Below are positions 6,051-7,206 of a DNA stretch of 7,206 nucleotides, one piece after another. Position 1 is the stretch's first letter, and each line of letters begins with the position of its first letter. This DNA is from an uncultured Clostridia bacterium (GTDB lineage: Bacteria > Bacillota > Clostridia > Christensenellales > Borkfalkiaceae), in contig CANREX010000074.1 in assembly GCA_947629735.1 (NCBI GenBank), forward strand, positions 1 to 7,206, given 5' to 3'. Position numbers and translations under genes: made by a program. Below the pieces are notes generated by a model that made no database searches, was not told the DNA's origin, and saw only the letters and a program-made list of their open reading frames with translations.

Positions 6051-7099
6051 TTTTCGCCCCTTATAAGTTGCGCGCAGCGCTTGATTTGCGACGCATATTC
6101 GTCGAAATTAAGGGTGATTTCCGCCCATTCGCCCTCGCGTTTGGGCACGACGAGGGAAATCTTGCTCTGCTCGCTGTTTTTCTTGTCATACTTCGCCGCG
6201 GAAACTTCGTCAAGGGCGGGAATTTTGCCGAGCGCGCGCATTATTAGCGAGCGCAATTTATCCGCGTAATCGCCCGCGCAAACGCCGTTGTTGCAGGCGA
6301 TAAACAGCTCGTAAAACATTCCGATCAGCACGTATTCGCCGTGCGAGCGGCGTTTATAGGTCAGCTCGAACGCATGCCCCGTCGTGTGACCGAGGTTGAG
6401 GGACTTCCTCGCGCCGTTCTCATCCCTTTCGTCCATTGCGACGACGCGCGCCTTGTGCTTTATACAAAGGGGCGTAACGCCTTTCAAAAAGCCGAAATCA
6501 AACAGATTTTTGCTGTTTTGAGCGATTTTTTGCAGAATTTCCCCGTCGAGCGCGCCGTATTTTATGATTTCTCCCAGCCCGCACCTTAACTCCCGCTTGG
6601 GAAGCGTGCCGAGAAAGAGCGGGTCGACTATAACGCGCGCGGGCTGATAAAACGTGCCTATGACGTTCTTCACGCCGCACATATCCACCGCGGTTTTGCC
6701 GCCGACAGAGCTATCCACCTGCGAAAGAAGGGTCGTGGGTATCTGGACGAGCTCCACGCCGCGCATATACAAAGACGCGGCAAGCCCGCCGATGTCGCCC
6801 ACAACTCCGCCGCCGAATGCGATAACCCGCGATTTTTTGGTGAGTTTTGCGTTCACCATGCCTTGCAGTATTGAGAGCAAAACTCTGTGATTTTTGCTGC
6901 TTTCGCCCGCTTTTATCACAAAAATTTCGGCTTTGGGCAGGCTTTTTTGCAATAAATCGCCGTACAGCGAAAAAACGTTGCCGTCGGTTACGACAAACGC
7001 GTTTTGCCCGTCGAACTCCCGTGTAAAATTTTCGAACGCGCTGTCGCCGCATATAATTTCGCTGTGTGATGACGGCGTTGAAATTCTTATCGTTTCCAT
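6047..7099 (-). CDS. aroB: 3-dehydroquinate synthase
   Basis: AroB converts DAHP to 3-dehydroquinate using NAD+ and a divalent metal. The 350 residues are normal for the family. Landmarks in order are GGGVVGDIGGLAAS (96-109) in the NAD region, PTTLLSQVDSSVGGKTAVD (121-139), GLGEIIKYG with metal ligand E177, NLGHTTGHAFE with H238, and HGEYVLIGM with H253. The metal triad is therefore complete. Substrate-contacting basic residues, including K135 and the lysine of EIIKYG, are also present. The ATG lies 6 bases after the stop of the preceding gene, but the upstream sequence (CAACTGAAAAATT) has no good Shine-Dalgarno match, so initiation may depend on ribosomes arriving from upstream. It is the second visible gene of the shikimate operon. 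Confidence 0.97.
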   Translation of the reverse strand: METIRISTPSSHSEIICGDSAFENFTREFDGQNAFVVTDGNVFSLYGDLLQKSLPKAEIFVIKAGESSKNHRVLLSILQGMVNAKLTKKSRVIAFGGGVVGDIGGLAASLYMRGVELVQIPTTLLSQVDSSVGGKTAVDMCGVKNVIGTFYQPARVIVDPLFLGTLPKRELRCGLGEIIKYGALDGEILQKIAQNSKNLFDFGFLKGVTPLCIKHKARVVAMDERDENGARKSLNLGHTTGHAFELTYKRRSHGEYVLIGMFYELFIACNNGVCAGDYADKLRSLIMRALGKIPALDEVSAAKYDKKNSEQSKISLVVPKREGEWAEITLNFDEYASQIKRCAQLIRGEK

Positions 7100-7105
7100 A
7101 ATTTT

Positions 7106-7206
7106 TCAGTTGGGAAGCATGCGGTAGCGCCCCTTGACCTCGTCCATATTGTCGCCGCCCAGCCGCTTGGCGACTACCTCCGCGAGCGCAAAACACAGCG
7201 CGCTTT
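7106..7206 (-). CDS. aroC: Probable chorismate synthase, C-terminal end only
   Basis: An open frame enters from the window edge and stops with TGA 6 bases before aroB. It gives 32 residues, with ALCFALAEVVAKRLGGDNMD in the middle and a C-terminus of GRYRMLPN. An alanine-rich helix followed by GGDNMDEVK resembles the tail of chorismate synthases, and aroC commonly sits directly upstream of aroB. That enzyme makes chorismate from EPSP using reduced flavin. No catalytic motif is inside the window, so the call rests on a short tail and on context. EPSP synthase or another gene cannot be fully excluded, although the tail does not resemble the AroA C-terminus. Confidence 0.55.
   Translation of the reverse strand, partial: SALCFALAEVVAKRLGGDNMDEVKGRYRMLPN

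Noticed and set aside
6711..7196. 161-codon minus-strand frame overlapping aroB and the probable aroC end
   Set aside because: It is rich in arginine and glutamine, has no motif, and overlaps a complete AroB in another frame.
1..7206. Possible mobile element, CRISPR array, tRNA or defence system
   Set aside because: No repeated spacer pattern, transposase or integrase motif, tRNA-like fold or terminal inverted repeats were seen. Every long coding region is accounted for by housekeeping enzymes.

Overview
The window looks like ordinary chromosomal housekeeping DNA from a low-to-mid GC Gram-positive bacterium, most likely an uncultured member of the Clostridia (Bacillota). The support for this is a dgt-dnaG-rpoD block, a primary sigma factor of the SigA type with little between regions 1.1 and 1.2, single-function shikimate enzymes including a type II dehydroquinase, and recognisable Shine-Dalgarno sequences before several genes. 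The order-level placement is inference. Every supported gene lies on the minus strand, so transcription runs from high to low coordinates.

The upstream half in transcription order (7206 down to 3599) is a compact shikimate-pathway operon. It holds the end of a gene that is probably chorismate synthase (aroC), then aroB, aroE, aroQ, aroK and a FabG-like short-chain dehydrogenase. Three of the junctions are 4-nt ATGA overlaps; the other two gaps are 6 and 12 nt. AroB, AroQ, AroE and AroK carry out steps 2 to 5 of the pathway, from DAHP to shikimate 3-phosphate, and AroC the last step to chorismate. DAHP synthase and EPSP synthase (aroA) are not in the window and may lie further upstream. The terminal dehydrogenase has no obvious pathway role.

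A 172-nt AT-rich spacer (3427-3598) separates the two gene blocks. It holds a modest candidate terminator, a TTGACA hexamer, a second weak promoter candidate and two perfect 10-bp palindromes.

The downstream half (3426 down to 1) is a macromolecular-synthesis operon: an HD-domain dGTPase-like gene (dgt), DNA primase (dnaG) and the first 169 codons of the primary sigma factor gene (rpoD), which runs off the window edge. dnaG and rpoD are separated by 1 nt, and the rpoD ribosome-binding site lies inside the last codons of dnaG.

I found no RNA genes, mobile elements, CRISPR arrays or defence-type genes, and no convincing undescribed system. The most noteworthy signals are the AT-rich, differently coded aroK in the middle of an otherwise uniform operon, the coupled orphan dehydrogenase, and the structured spacer between the two operons.
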